From assembly GCA_914767715.1 (NCBI GenBank), contig OU612068.1:8866001-8930000 (forward strand): DNA of 64,000 nt. Direction: 5' to 3'. A model generated the notes under the pieces. That model saw only the letters and a list, made by a program, of their open reading frames with translations, was not told the DNA's origin and did no database searches. Shown in pieces: positions 9,711-21,064 of the stretch. The translations under genes were made by a program, and so were the position numbers. The stretch's first letter is position 1, and each line of letters begins with the position of its first letter. The stretch comes from Membranipora membranacea. Lineage: Eukaryota; Bryozoa; Gymnolaemata; Cheilostomatida; Membraniporidae.

Positions 9711-12700
9711 TCAGTTGACAACGATGACTGTTCTATGTTTCGGTTGAATGACTGTCCTCCATGATTGACGATCCAGCCCTTTAGACTGCCAGTCATGCGT
9801 TTTGATGTCTCTCCGCTTCACATTTCTCTTAGTCACATCTTTAAATCGGAGTCTTGGTCTACCCTGATTTCGCTGTCCCATCTTCAGCTGCGAGTAGAGG
9901 AGCTGTCTCGGTAGGCGCATGGTCCTATTCTGTGGACGTGCCCAGTCCATCTCAGACTTTTTTTGATAAACATATCGGCCTTGGATGGCAGTCCGGCTCT
10001 CTTTAAAATCTCAATGTTTGTTATCTTGTCTCGCCATGAAACACTCATTATTTGTCTCAGATGCCTAATCACAAAAGCATGCAGCTTATTTACTTGGAAC
10101 TGATATTGTCCAGGTCTCCGCACCATACAGTAGGGCTGACAGGACAACCGCTCTGTTTACCTTGCACTTAACTTTGATAGATACATGGTGGTTATTCCAT
10201 AGCCTCTCTCGTAGTCTACCAAAGGCAGCACTGGCTTTACCCATCTGATACATCAGTTCTTTGTCGAGATTGGCTGATTCAGAGATGGTGCTTCCTAGAT
10301 AGACAAAGTTCTTACACTGAACAAGATTCTCATTGTTGATCTTAATATCAGAGGGCATGGGCGGTGGCACCACTAGCTTGCTTGGTTGGTAAAGGCACTC
10401 AGTTTTCTTGATGTTTATCGTAAGACTGAAGCTTCTAGCTGCACCTTCAAACCAGTCAACTAACGCTTGAATTTCCTCAGCAGTGTGAGCAATGATGGCG
10501 CTGTCGTCAGCAAAGAGCATTTCCTGTACAAGTATACGCTCAGTTTTGGTCTTGGCCTTGAAGTGTGACACATTAAACAGATCTGCGTTGTGTCGCGTCT
10601 GTATATACACTCCCTCCTCAGTGGACCTAAAAGCCACTTCCAGCATAGCCGCGAGGTAGAGTGAAAACAGAGTTGGGGCCAAGACACAGCACTGTTTGAC
10701 ACTCAGTTTTCTTGATGTTTATCGTAAGACTGAAGCTTCTAGCTGCACCTTCAAACCGGTCAACTAACGCTTGAATTTCCTTAGCAGTGTGAGCAACGAT
10801 GGCGCTGTCGTCAGCAAAGAGAATTTCCTGTACAAGTATACGCTCAGTTTTGGTCTTGGCCTTGAAGTGTGACACATTAAACAGATCTGCGTTGTGTCGC
10901 GTCTGTATATACACTCCCTCCTCAGTGGTCCTAAAAGCCACTTCCAGCGTAGCCGCGAGGTAGAGTGAAAACAGAGTTGGGGCCAAGACGCAGCCCTGTA
11001 TGACACCTGTTGAGACAGCAAAGTCTTTTGACTGAGCATTTCAGTATGATACATGGGCTTGCATTCCACCGTAGCAAGATACAGACAGGTTTATGAATTT
11101 CTCTGGGCACCCAAACTTCCAGAGTACTTGCCAGAGCCCCTCTCTAGTCACAGTATCAAAAGCCTTGCTGGAGTCGATGAACACAGCATAGAGCGGAATG
11201 TTCTGCTCTAGGCATTTCTCCTGGACTTGGTGAAGAGAAAATATCATATCCATTGTACTTCGTCCACTACGGAATCCACACTGGGTCTCCGGTAGAACCT
11301 GAGTTGTCAGGAGGCTATTTAGCCTGTTTAGCAAGATTCTAGCTAAGATTTTGCCGGCTATCGAGAGTAGTGATATACCTCTGTAGTTACCACAGTCCAC
11401 TCTACTACCTTTCTTGATCAGGGGCAGTATACTGGCATCTTTCCAGTCCTGGGGGACTTCCTCATTTTTCCATATCAAGAGTATGAGTTCAAAGAGCTTC
11501 TGCTGGATGGTTGGGCCACCGTGTTTCCAGACTTCTGCTGGAATCCCATACCTGCCTGGGGCTTTACCACTTGATGTTCTTTCAGTGGCATCCAGGAGCT
11601 CCTGGAAAACAGGCTCCTCTGACATAGCTGAAATGCAAGGTCTTTGCTGTACCTGATCCAGTATGTTATTGTCCAATCTCTCTGGTATATTCAAGAGACG
11701 GTCAAAGTGATCCGCAAATCGGTCAAAAATCTTGGCTTTATCCTGCAATACTGGGTCACCTTTCTTTGATGTTAACTTTGTCACACCTCGCTTTTGGGGT
11801 CCATATACTGCTTTCAGGCCAGAGTAAAATCCCTTCATATCATTAACGTCAGCTGATAGCTGAAGCTCTTGAGCTTTTGACTCCCACCAACCGGATTTTA
11901 ACTTTCTCGTGTATTGTTGCAACTGCCTCTTTGCCTCTGTTAGTTGAGCCTTGGTCTGTCTAGTGCTCCTTTGCAGATGTTTGTCTCTTGCTTTTTTTCT
12001 TTCCTCTATCTGCTTAGACATTCCTGGGTAACTGTCGTCAAACCAGTCCTGGTGTTTCCTTTTTGGTTTCTCTAGTACTGCAAGAGCTGTCTGGTGTGCT
12101 ATGTTCTTGAGTTCATTCCATGAACCTTCCAGGTCATTTTCTTTGATGTTATACCTTTCTAGTGCTGTATCAATCTCTGTCTCTAGTTGTTCCTTTACTA
12201 TATTGTCGCGGATTCTCACTGTGTTGATCTTTGTTGGTGGTGCAGGGCCGGTTTTTGGACGGTGTCTCCTGAGTGAGTAAGCTAGCTTCAATCTCAACAT
12301 GAGGTGATCAGTAGAGCAGTCTGCCCCTCTCATCACCCGTGTATCATGTACTTCACTCAGATCTTTCTTTCTTGTAATTATGTAATCCAACAAGTGCGAA
12401 TGTTTGGAGCGTGGATGCATCCATGTTTTTTATGATGTTCTTTATGCCGAAAGATGGTGTTAGTAATGACGAGGTTGAACTCGGATCACAGTGATAGTAG
12501 AAATTCTCCATTGCTGTTGCATTTTCCATTTCCGTGTGGACCAATAACGCCAGGCCATTTGTCGGCCTCGCTTCCTACTCTCGCGTTCATGTCTCCAGCT
12601 ATTATCAATCTGTCATCTTTCGGAACTTTGTTTAGAGCTTGTCTCAAGCCACTATAAAACTCCTCTTTGGTTTCCTCTGGATTTGTCATTGTAGGGGTAT

Positions 12701-13073
12701 ACACGCTCAAAATAGTGAAATATGTGGTACCCTTCAGCGGGAGTCGCATGGACATCAGCCGGTCGTTGATGGGTTCCTGGTTTTGCTCCAGTTGACCTGC
12801 AATTGAGTTCTTTATTACAAAGCCAACTCCTGCTTCACTGCGCTCAGCTTCTCCCTTGCCACTCCAGAAGAAGGTGTAACCTTGGTCTACCATACTATCA
12901 TACCCTGCTAGTCTAGCCTCACATAGTGCAGCTATATCGATATTGTATTTCTCCAGCTCCTTGGCCACCATTGCAGTTTGGCGCTCTGGTCTGGATGATC
13001 TGTTTCGGTCTAGGAGTGTTCGCACGTTCCATTCAGCAATTGTCAGTTTCTTACATCCTATTTGACTTTTCAC
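9711..13073 (-). pseudogene. RTE endonuclease-reverse transcriptase polyprotein, broken
   Basis: The APE-type endonuclease occupies 13073-12486: TIAEWNVRTL start, ALCEARL, then GDMNARVG. It ends in an in-frame TGA at 12485-12483, continues to the EN end (STDHLMLRLKL) and is frameshifted at an A-run near 12430. Reverse transcriptase follows at 12420-11041: GNYRGISLLS, FRSGRSTMDMIF, DSSKAFDTV. A TGA at 11040-11038 precedes GVIQGCVLAPTLF and the active-site LFADDSAI. A 304-bp tandem duplication repeats the FADD segment out of frame. The tail (GAETWTI, RWTGHVHR) is in other frames. Function in an intact copy would be target-primed reverse transcription. Several disabling changes make this copy inactive. 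Confidence 0.85.
10396..11003. repeat. 304-bp tandem duplication inside the RTE RT domain
   Basis: 10396-10699 and 10700-11003 are near-identical head-to-tail copies (for example CACTCAGTTTTCTTGATG starts both). Each encodes the FADD box and the following hydrophobic strand on the minus strand. 304 is not a multiple of three, so the second copy is out of frame with the first. Confidence 0.9.
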
Positions 13074-13257
13074 TGGCCGCCGGAGTGGGAGCGGTACAGC
13101 GCGGATTTTGGTGTTCCGGGCGAGGTCCTAGTCGGCATCCGTTTCGTTTGGGGTTTGGGAGGATATTGAATGCTGCTAACCCCTTTAGAATATGATATGG
13201 CTGGGTGATCCCTTTACGTTGACCTAGCCTTTTAATTGCATTTTGAGAAGCAGTCAT

Positions 13258-13493
13258 GTGGCTTAGTACATAGACTCATATCATCAACGACATCATCAAC
13301 AAAAATATTAGGTCAATACAAATACAAATAACCGTTAACAATGGATATTGATGGCCATTTACCTTCGCATGCTGCAGATTCATCACAGGGGTCAAGGAAA
13401 TTTTTTGTCTGACGATTAAACATTAAAAATATACGGCACTACAGATGGGGACAGGAGAGGATGGTCATTTGTTAGGGTGGCGTATTGTGCAGG
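13258..13493. other. No gene recognised
   Basis: Short AT-rich spacer containing ATCATCAAC repeats near 13279-13300. Confidence 0.5.
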
Positions 13494-13700
13494 TCAGTGT
13501 GGGTTGGTGCGGCGTGGCGTATTGCAGATGTGGAGTGGATGGAGCAACGTGATGCGGCGTGGTGTGGCTATGTCCGGTGTGGTGCCGTGTGGTGCGATGT
13601 GTTGCGGCGCAGTGGGTTGGGAGCGGCGTGGTGAGGGCTGTTGGGAAGTGGTGCAAAGTTGTGCAATGTGGTGCAATGAAGTGTGGCGTGGTGCACAATC
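13494..13700. repeat. G/T-rich minisatellite
   Basis: Degenerate tandem units of about 10 bases of the type GTGTGGTGCG. All overlapping ORFs (both strands) are by-products of the repeat. Confidence 0.75.
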
Positions 13701-13749
13701 TCCATTCACATACCATAGCTGATGGCTGGCCAATTTGCCTCAATTCTAT

Positions 13750-15557
13750 TCTCACTCTCACATCTTTTGATAATAACTTTTACTTTTAAATTGTTTTTAA
13801 ATTGAGGGTGTTTAGTTGTAAGTTCTGATTTATTGAGTCTGGTTACTTGGAAATTTAATAAAAGATATTATATGCATGATTAAGTATTCAGACATTCAAG
13901 ATATTGAAAAACACAACAAGCTTGAAGATAATGCATGTTGCAGCAAAGAGTAACAGTTCCCGATGGTTGCATCAGTCTTGCTGATCGACAATGAGCTCCC
14001 CATCTGCAGGGACTACATTCATTTGGGATACATTGCCTCGGACTATTATTTGATGAGATTTATGGCTCAGACCTATGTCCTGAAAAAAAAATTGATTTAT
14101 CATTTATCAGATCTGTTGCGACATAGAGTAGATGCTCTTACTGTTTGTTTTATCCCATGAAGATTAATATAAAAAAATCGTCAACTGCGAAATCAATTAC
14201 TGTGTTATACTAACTAACTTCCGATCATCTTGGGCAGCACCCAATTCTGCACAGAAGAGCAACCCATGTATTTTATCCACACTGTTTGTCAAACTCAAAA
14301 TAATTAGAAAATATTTATGTAATAGATCAGTCATTCATTAGCCAAATTCCAGCTTTAGAATCCAAGTATTAAAGAAGTTATGGTCTCTCAAACTTCCAAG
14401 GTGACCACAATCTATTGGCAGTAAGAATCAGCGTGCAATCTCAGTGTGACGTCACAACCGTCATACTTATCATGATATACTAATAATTATGATGGTGATC
14501 AAAATGGTCAGGGATGTAGCGGTCTTGAACCCAGATCCAAATGGCCATCCATGCAAAGTTGCTATTGTTGAGCTATATTGTCTATAGACTCAGATTCTGA
14601 ATCAAAAACAATTTTTATCCTATTATAAGCGGTTTTCAAGATAACCCTCTTTTCAGCACGTTTTTCCTATGCGGCGTGGGTTAAAAGTACCAAACTGGAG
14701 AGAGGACAATTCCAAATTTAGGCCTAAATCAGAGCTCAGAAAAATGTCTATTGTAAATTGTCTGTATCCGTAAAAATTTTGTATCTCATATAATAGACAC
14801 TATTGTCAGAGAATGTGCTCTGATATTTGTTTTCTGCTAGTCCTATGACTTTGTTCTAGCTCAGAAACCTGGCTGTAGAGCAAGCCAATGCAAAACCTGG
14901 CACTCTCCTATATGGCTAATTTCAGAGAAGTCAAAACTTCAGGCGGACAACAGCCAAGCCGTAAAACTAAACACTGGAATAGGGGTAAGTACGTTGTCAG
15001 ATAACACAGAAAAAGAATGCTGCCTATAAACCAGCTGAATTAGCTGATATGTAAAACAATTTTAAAATAAACTGTATCGAGTTATACAAACAGATACTTT
15101 CAATGCCATGTATATGAGTAACGGAATGGATACCACTTATACTTTCACATATACAGAACTCTTCAAGCTGAATATTTCTCAATGACGAACTAGTTTTAAG
15201 AAAAGGAATTGAGCCCTCTAATTACAAAAAGAGAACGTAGCTCATCATTATGAAAATAATCAGCATTATATTACCTATATTATTTCTCTGTTACAGACAG
15301 GATAAGATTGTGAGCTGCCTGACCTTCACATCCTAAACTGATGTGCACCAGATTTGACACACGAGACAACTGAGGAAGTCTACCCTCCAGACCCCATCAT
15401 ACCCATTCTGACCCCCACAAGTACATTGCCAGTTGAAAAAAAAATATCGAAAAGGTTAGTGCTTGGGTAGTTTCTAAATTTGCAGTATCCTGATACCCTA
15501 AGAGATGAGCTCAATAACTGTTTTGGTTGGTGAAATTTCAGCACAGATATATCTGCT
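13750..15557. other. No gene recognised (possible intronic sequence)
   Basis: AT-rich. An open segment near 14875-14985 (reading ALSYMANFREVKTSGGQQPS in one frame) has a GGTAAGT at its 3' side and might be an exon, but nothing confirms it. Confidence 0.4.
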
Positions 15558-15610
15558 GCCCTGGGCAAACAGAGTAGATTGCAGTGTAATCTACTCTGTT
15601 GGCCCAGGGC
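15558..15610. repeat. 53-nt near-perfect hairpin
   Basis: GCCCTGGGCAAACAGAGTAG and its partner CTACTCTGTTGGCCCAGGGC form arms of about 22 bp with a 7-nt loop. It resembles a pre-miRNA-sized stem, but a short MITE or chance palindrome is equally possible. No flanking repeats were seen. Confidence 0.7.
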
Positions 15611-15860
15611 CCTCCCTTGTTGGCCATAGATGTGGCATTTTGCTGAACATCTAGGAGTTATCAACTATTTTTGCACCCGCAGGCAACTCCAAATCTATTT
15701 TTAGACAACTCATCATTCAATTGCACTGAATAGATTGTTATTCAGCCCACTTCATATTTTTTTATATCATTTCTCATTTACAGATTCCCCTATGACACTG
15801 TTTAGAACAAACAAAGAGTAAGCTAGGATGTGATTTTTAGAAGGGCCAGTTCTTTTTTAG

Positions 15861-15970
15861 ACATTAAGATAGAGGAATTAGTTGCATGCTGGACCAAGTA
15901 CATATGGTTAAAGTGTACGGATGTTGGCGTGGCAGGCTGGAAAGATATAGAGAAACTGGTGAAACCGCAG
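15861..15970 (+). CDS. Candidate internal exon, unidentified protein
   Basis: Open between acceptor TTTTTTAG and donor CAG|GTGAGA. Read from phase 1 it gives 36 residues containing KIEELVACWTKYIWLKCTD and ending EKLVKPQ, with no stop. It lies just upstream of transposase debris, so it may belong to a transposon. No domain recognised. Confidence 0.4.
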
Positions 15971-16309
15971 GTGAGATGAACAAATTAATCAACAAAATGT
16001 CAAACATAGATAGGTGTGAAAATGCCTGTTTTTTATTCTTCCTAATTAAACTAGAAATGCCGCGATCATAATTGCCACAAAACTTCACGGGTGTGGATGA
16101 TATACACTCAGGTTAACGATTGAACAATTGGCGATGCCATTATAAGTGCAAATTGAAACGGCTGCCGTTTCCATGCCACCTATGAGGTAGACCGCCTGAG
16201 TATGGTTGTCCTATTATGTGGCAGAACTCCCCCACAATTATATACAGTGAATACAGCCATAGAATATAGCGCAACAAACATGTTATGATTGTGGTATATT
16301 TATATATAT

Positions 16310-16440
16310 TTATAAAAATAAGGGGTCCTCTCCATGCTCCCTCCTTGCTTTTTTAAATCTAGCCACACCGGAATTTGAACCTCGACCTCTCGCGCTGAGA
16401 TAAAACACTCCAACCGATCAGCCACGCTGGGCCGCCTAAG
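16310..16440 (-). mobile_element. tRNA-derived SINE-like sequence
   Basis: On the minus strand a tRNA-like head carries a box A-like TGGCTGATCGGTTGG and a box B-like GGTTCAAATTCC about 45 bases apart. An A-rich tail follows (plus-strand CTTTTTTAAA near 16349). Acceptor and T stems pair poorly, so this is not a functional tRNA. It lies 24 bases from the 71-nt palindrome. Confidence 0.5.
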
Positions 16441-16463
16441 CTTGCAAAACTCAGTGCGAAATA

Positions 16464-16534
16464 ATCCAGGTGTTTAAATTTAATGATGTAGTGAGTGTTA
16501 CACTCACTACATCATTAAATTTAAACACCTGGAT
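16464..16534. repeat. Perfect 71-nt palindrome (35-bp arms, 1-nt centre)
   Basis: ATCCAGGTGTTTAAATTTAA opens the left arm and the exact reverse complement closes the right arm at 16534, with one unpaired T at 16499. Perfect identity implies a recent origin or active correction. Confidence 0.95.
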
Positions 16535-16803
16535 AGTAATAAATAGGTACCAAAACAAAAGTTAAACCACCAAGTAGTAAAAGAGATGAAATTTAAATGA
16601 AATCTGTCTTCACCGGGATTCTCTATACTTCAACAAAACTAAGACAACTTACAATTCTCCCTCTAAAAAATCGCATTTTTGGGCAAAAGCTTGCATATTT
16701 TCTCATCCAATTTGTTGCTACTTACTGTAACTAAACACCTGCCTGCCTGATAATTACTAATGGGTATTTTCTTCCTCATTGTTGATCGGATATTTATAAG
16801 TTT

Positions 16804-17034
16804 ATGGATGTTATGACTGGCTATTTTCAGGCGTCAGGCCATCTTTACTTGGGATACAAGCTGACAACGCAAAATATCGACTTCAAGCAGGACATGATGA
16901 AGGTTTGTCTGGCCATGCAAGTGTTTAGTCTGTCCGTTGCCGATGCCCAAACAGCTCTCTCCACAATATCAGCTTACCGTCAGATCTGAGACTTGGAAGG
17001 CACTGTAGAGTTTTTGAGGGTGAATAGAAGTTAA
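16804..17034 (+). pseudogene. P-element/THAP9-type transposase fragment
   Basis: The frame reads YKLTTQNIDFKQDMMKV then CLAMQVFSLSVADAQTAL. This resembles the KLT..HI..KMKV.LA.Q..S.SVA segment that P-type (THAP9-like) transposases carry in the GTP-binding/catalytic region. A TGA at 16987-16989 interrupts it. The same frame then continues DLEGTVEFLRVNRS, like the family's G(S)EAT..F.R motif, to a TAA. N-terminal THAP and C-terminal parts are not contiguous. The assignment is by remembered motif and needs a profile search. Confidence 0.5.
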
Positions 17035-17481
17035 TATGTAATATCTGAGACATCCTACTGGCTTCAATGCTTGTTAATGGCTTGATCATAGTCTGAGCCA
17101 GTCTGACCTGAAAAATTAAGACGCATCTCGTTACACTTTAAATGTAGTCACTTTTAAAATTCATATCACTTTCTGTCATGGGTGTGTGTAATATATGTAT
17201 GTATATGTGTAACAGGGCATGTTGGATAAAATACATTATTCAAAATGAAACCATTATATAGTTGCCATACATGATCATGTTCAAATTGCAGAAATTTAAT
17301 GAACTGTTTGACATACAGAATAGCCGCAGTCCTAACTCTTAAGAGCCCTAAACCAACTAAGGTTTATCCTAAAACAGTAATGACTATGAAATTATGTGAT
17401 GCCAGCCATTAATCTGGCTGCAGACAAGGATGTGTTTAGTTAAAGTGTACATTGTCACTAACATCATTAACTGATTGACAG
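17035..17481. other. No gene recognised
   Basis: AT-rich spacer between two transposase-like fragments. Confidence 0.5.
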
Positions 17482-18038
17482 CTAAGAAGGGGTCTGACAA
17501 TGCTTGTTCCATGTTGGACAACTTCGTTCAGATATCTGCACTATCTGACACATGTGAAGAAGAGATTCTCTGAGGTAAAAGTCACATTCCGCATCAGAGG
17601 TTACTCGTATAGGGAATGTGACAAACAGTTCGCACATGTCAACCAGAAGACCTGTGCTGAAACTCCATCAGACTGGTGGAAGGAGTTTGAAACATGTCGT
17701 CGAAATCCGTCCGTCCGTTCCATGTGGTTCGGTGTAACCAGGATAGTTTCTTCTCCTGGAGTGATTATCTTAAGGGATTGTACATAAATAGCTGCCCATT
17801 CCCATCACGACCAATACGTATCATTTCCTTCAGTCGAGGCCAGACCAGATATGCTTTCACCAAAGAAGCCTACTCAGGACCAGCTAAATCCTACATTATG
17901 ACAAGGAAAAAGGGCCTGTCAAAACTAATGAAGGAGCTTGCTTTGAGTTACTCCAGCAGACTCCCCCTCTCAGCAAAGAAATTCACTGACATCATGTTTT
18001 TGACTAGTTTTGTTGGCCCTGAAGCCAAGGAGCTTTAG
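17482..18038 (+). pseudogene. DUF7869-like (TE-associated) protein, broken
   Basis: After an AG acceptor, frame A reads AKKGSDNACSMLDNF. Frame B resumes at LHYLTHVKKRFSEVKVTF with RIRGYSYRECDKQFAHVN. Frame C continues PFHVVRCNQDSFFSWSDYL to PEAKEL and TAA at 18036-18038. The order of KKGs..cSml, then a basic FRIRGHS..cD.nF block matches proteins with DUF7869, which are common in arthropod and marine-invertebrate transposon-like genes. The expected central piece with the GQN motif is missing between frames A and B. The B-to-C shift falls in a CCGTCCGTCCG microrepeat at about 17708-17718. Confidence 0.55.
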
Positions 18039-18560
18039 TCAACTCTGAGTGGTGATTCCACTTTGGAATCTGATGGAGAGGACTCGTAACTGATGCAATT
18101 TTTTATCCTAGTGGTTTAATTATGTAAGATAATTTCAATATTGGTTATTCTGTATGTAAAGAGCAATATGCAGGTTCATTGTAGAATAAAATTTCATAAT
18201 GAAAAATAAAACGCATAATTCTCGAAGCAAAATGATCAATGTCCCTACAAGGCGCTGGAAAACAGTGCTCCTGTGAAACCATTATTTCTAGTAGATGGTA
18301 ATTTTTCTAATGGAGTTGCTCAAAACAAACTAAAGAACCAATGTGACAAAGATTCAGAACATGGTTTCTCTTACAGAGCACCTACAGATCACCAAACTTT
18401 CAAATCGAATTTACTCAGAAAGTACAAAACGTGACAATGATCGTTTTTCCTGTAAGGTCTTCATTTGTATTTTAATATATTACAGTAAGACAGCTTCATA
18501 GGATTTCTCTACGGTTTTAAGACTAAATTAAGGACTAAATTAACACAGTCGGATTAATTA

Positions 18561-18808
18561 ATGCTTCATATGATTTTCCAACAGGGGTTGGGAAAAGAAA
18601 CCCTCCACATTTCATATCCGCAAAGTGATGAGGAGAATGATGGTGCATGTAGGTCACTTGATGTCAGGTACTTCCAGAAACTTGATGACGCGGATGAAGA
18701 CATGCTCAACAGTATATACAGTGTATCAGCCGAGATGATGACAAGCAGAGTTGAAGAGGAACAAATCCAGATATATGAAATGTCCTGCATAGGATATATT
18801 GCTTGGTA
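18561..18808 (+). pseudogene. Possible C-terminal transposase exon (P-type?)
   Basis: Open frame ending at a TTG|GTATGT donor near 18805. The acidic segment (QKLDDADEDMLNSIYSVSAE) followed by IYEMSCIGYIAW resembles the YIAGYVA stretch near the C-terminus of P-type/THAP transposases. This is a weak, motif-level resemblance; it could be an unrelated exon. Confidence 0.3.
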
Positions 18809-18959
18809 TGTAACATAAAAATAGTAATTTTGTGGTTTAAAGATAAAAATGTGTAATATTACTACACATTTTTCTCTTTTTACTGATCGAGCTATCAGGT
18901 CCAAATTGGATTGTCTCATCTGTCACATAACCATCAAGTAGTCGCAACAAAATGGTTTC

Positions 18960-20690
18960 TCTTCAACATGAACTGCACATTTTTTTGTAAACAGCAACAT
19001 TTTGTGGTAAATTGCTTCTCACACTTGATTGGAATGAAGCCATAACTATGACATCATCATTTCTGGTTTTCATCAACTAATTAGTTTATCATGAATTATC
19101 ACACAGGTAAGTTCGGTATTTATTTTAATGCTCATCCAGTTCCCTTTGTACTCAGAATTTCCTAACTTTCAATCTCTGGTTGTGGAGGGGCATTGCAAAT
19201 CGAGGCGCTATCAAGTGCAATATCACTCCATCACCACAGAGGGAACAAACTTGTTCTAGATGTTGCCTTTATTTGAGGTAATAAATAACTAATACTTTCA
19301 TTGTGATTTTTGCTTTAGTAGTTAACAGTCTGCCTGATAATTTATGTCTGTTGAAAAGGTTTATAGTAAATATTTCAAAGTTGTAATGCAGGAATGCCTG
19401 TTTTAAATATAAAACAGTAAGTGAAACTTAACTCAATATGTAGACAGTATAGTTGACAGATCAGGGACCGACTCGGTAATAGAATTCTGGTAATGCTACT
19501 CAGGACAGCCTTATATTTGTATCAGGTTACGTCAATACTAACTTTTGTCAACAACAAGAATTAAACTCTGTTATAAATTTAACAGGTGTTACTTGCTGGA
19601 ATCTACATGTATTGTTATATGATTCAAGGTCCGAAAGAAGAGGGGGACGCCTTCATCAAGAAAACTAAAACCGTTCTCTGGTTATCCCTCGATTTTGGTA
19701 CCTTTGCTGCTTGTTGGAACTATTTATCATCCAAGATCGATTCTAGAATGGATTGCCTAGCCTTGCTGTTTTTTTTAAGTACTCAGAAGATACTTGAGAT
19801 TTGGCCCTACATTTTATGAGCTTTGGTACAAATATTACAACAATTTGTGTCTCAATAAACACTCCCATTTGATTGAAATAATAGCTTATAACCATGACAT
19901 CATCGCTTTTAGTGACAATTATGTTAATCATGAATTCTCACACCAGTAGGCTGCAATTGATGATCGTCCTTTTGTGTTTGTATCCATAAGTTTCTTACTA
20001 TATGTGCTTTTAAATTGCTGGAATCTACATGTACATCATTTACGATCTTAAAGAGCATTTTGGGCATCATCAATAAAATTAAAGCAGTTCCGTGATTGTT
20101 CCATGATATTAGAGCTGCTTTGCTGCTTTATGGGACTGTCTCCCATAGATAATTTTTGGAATGGATTGCCAAGCTATGCTGTTTTTTACAATTGCTTAGG
20201 AGAGACTTCCAATTTGAATTTTATGAGCTTCGGTACAAGTTTTTAAATAATTTGTTTTTGAATAGCTTCCATGATTTGATTGGAAAAATAGCGTATAACT
20301 GTGACCTCATCATTTTAAGTATCAGATTAGATAATCATATATTCTCACACATAGGTAGGTTGAAGTCTTGCAATGGGGTTATGTCAGGAGTTATCCCTCA
20401 TTATAGGGGGCGCTGAACTGATGAGACCATGAATTTACAATTGTTTATAGATGCTATCATTGGAACAGATCACGCTTTTTGGTCTGACATCCAGGAAAAT
20501 GATTCAAAATCCCCAACTATCTATGAGTGTGCTGTAAACCAGCGTCTTTTAGAGTTGTATTTAGTCGTTTAGAGATCATTATGTTGCCCATATTTGAGGT
20601 GGCTAATTACTAAGGCTTCAAGTTTCATGTTAATTTGTATTCAAAAGTCTGCCTTGAAAAGATTTGACAATATTGATACGTGATCTTATT
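18960..20690. repeat. Tandemly related blocks (three copies) carrying TM-exon remnants
   Basis: Copy 2 (about 19580-19950) and copy 3 (about 20010-20370) align over their length: both start GCTGGAATCTACATGTA and both contain ATGGATTGCC, TTTTATGAGCTT and a GACATCATC-like motif. Copy 1 is partial (about 18970-19110). The sequences after copies 1 and 3 also match (TGTTGCC...TTTGAGGT near 19262 and 20583, then AGTCTGCCT). Copy 3 has lost the reading frame kept in copy 2. Confidence 0.7.
19587..19819 (+). CDS. Candidate terminal exon of a membrane protein
   Basis: Follows acceptor TTTAACAG and is open to TGA at 19817-19819. It starts hydrophobic (VLLAGIYMYCYMI) and turns charged (GPKEEGDAFIKKTKT), like the end of a membrane segment and a cytoplasmic tail. 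The distal part (from LWLSLDFG) is less protein-like. Its paralogous block at 20010-20370 is frame-broken. Family unknown. Confidence 0.35.
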
Positions 20691-20695
20691 TTGTA

Positions 20696-21064
20696 GATTT
20701 CGAGATAATTGTATCGATAATCTGTGTACTATTAGTCTTAACTGCGCTTTCAGCAATCCTAATACAAAATGCAAAAAGGATGAGTACTATGCGTTTGATG
20801 ATGAAACGTCTCATCAGACGCGTAAAAAACTCAAACAAAAATCAAGGAGCAGAAGAAGAGGCTTGTCAGCCTGCAGACGACAACAGTCTGCAGGATTTGT
20901 GCAGTCGGAGGGCAGAATTGTGCAGTCAGAGGGTGGATTTGTGCACGGCCAGAGGGTGGATTTGTGCAGTCAGAGGGCGGAGTTATTCCAAAGGCACAAG
21001 ACAGTCAGTTAAGCTTCAGCAGACTTTTTGCCGACGCCCAGATGACCGAGCTATATTCTTATGA
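20696..21064 (+). pseudogene. Membrane-segment and tail exon, probably frameshifted
   Basis: After TTTTGTAG the frame reads IIVSIICVLLVLTALSAILI, an ideal single membrane helix, and then a basic tail. The membrane part resembles ICVLGALTTLSGILIFCLK at 26599-26733. The neighbouring frame holds KCKKDEYYAFDDETSHQT, which matches the tail of that paralog and the YDDEPQQQSHH segment near 31879. This suggests a frameshift between helix and tail. A 21-23 bp tandem repeat follows inside the frame. Confidence 0.4.
20894..20985. repeat. 21-23 bp minisatellite, about 4 units
   Basis: Units of the type GATTTGTGCAGTCAGAGGG, encoding a seven-residue repeat (VQSEGGF) in one frame. Confidence 0.8.

Larger units (their letters stand above)
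9677..13257 (-). mobile_element. RTE-type non-LTR retrotransposon, degenerate
   Basis: Minus-strand element with its 3' end at the left. It finishes in a short tandem repeat, (ATC)8 on the plus strand at 9677-9700, as RTE-clade LINEs typically do. From 5' to 3' it holds an endonuclease, a reverse transcriptase and the usual C-terminal tail with a Trp-rich segment (about 9711-9950, LDRQSWR). The 5' limit is uncertain and is placed at the first upstream ATG-initiated frame (13257). No flanking target duplication was identified. Confidence 0.8.

Noticed and set aside
13465-13789. Several overlapping ORFs of 76-98 codons on both strands
   Set aside because: They all run through the G/T-rich minisatellite; low-complexity His/Thr/Pro or Cys/Val/Gly composition shows repeat artefacts.
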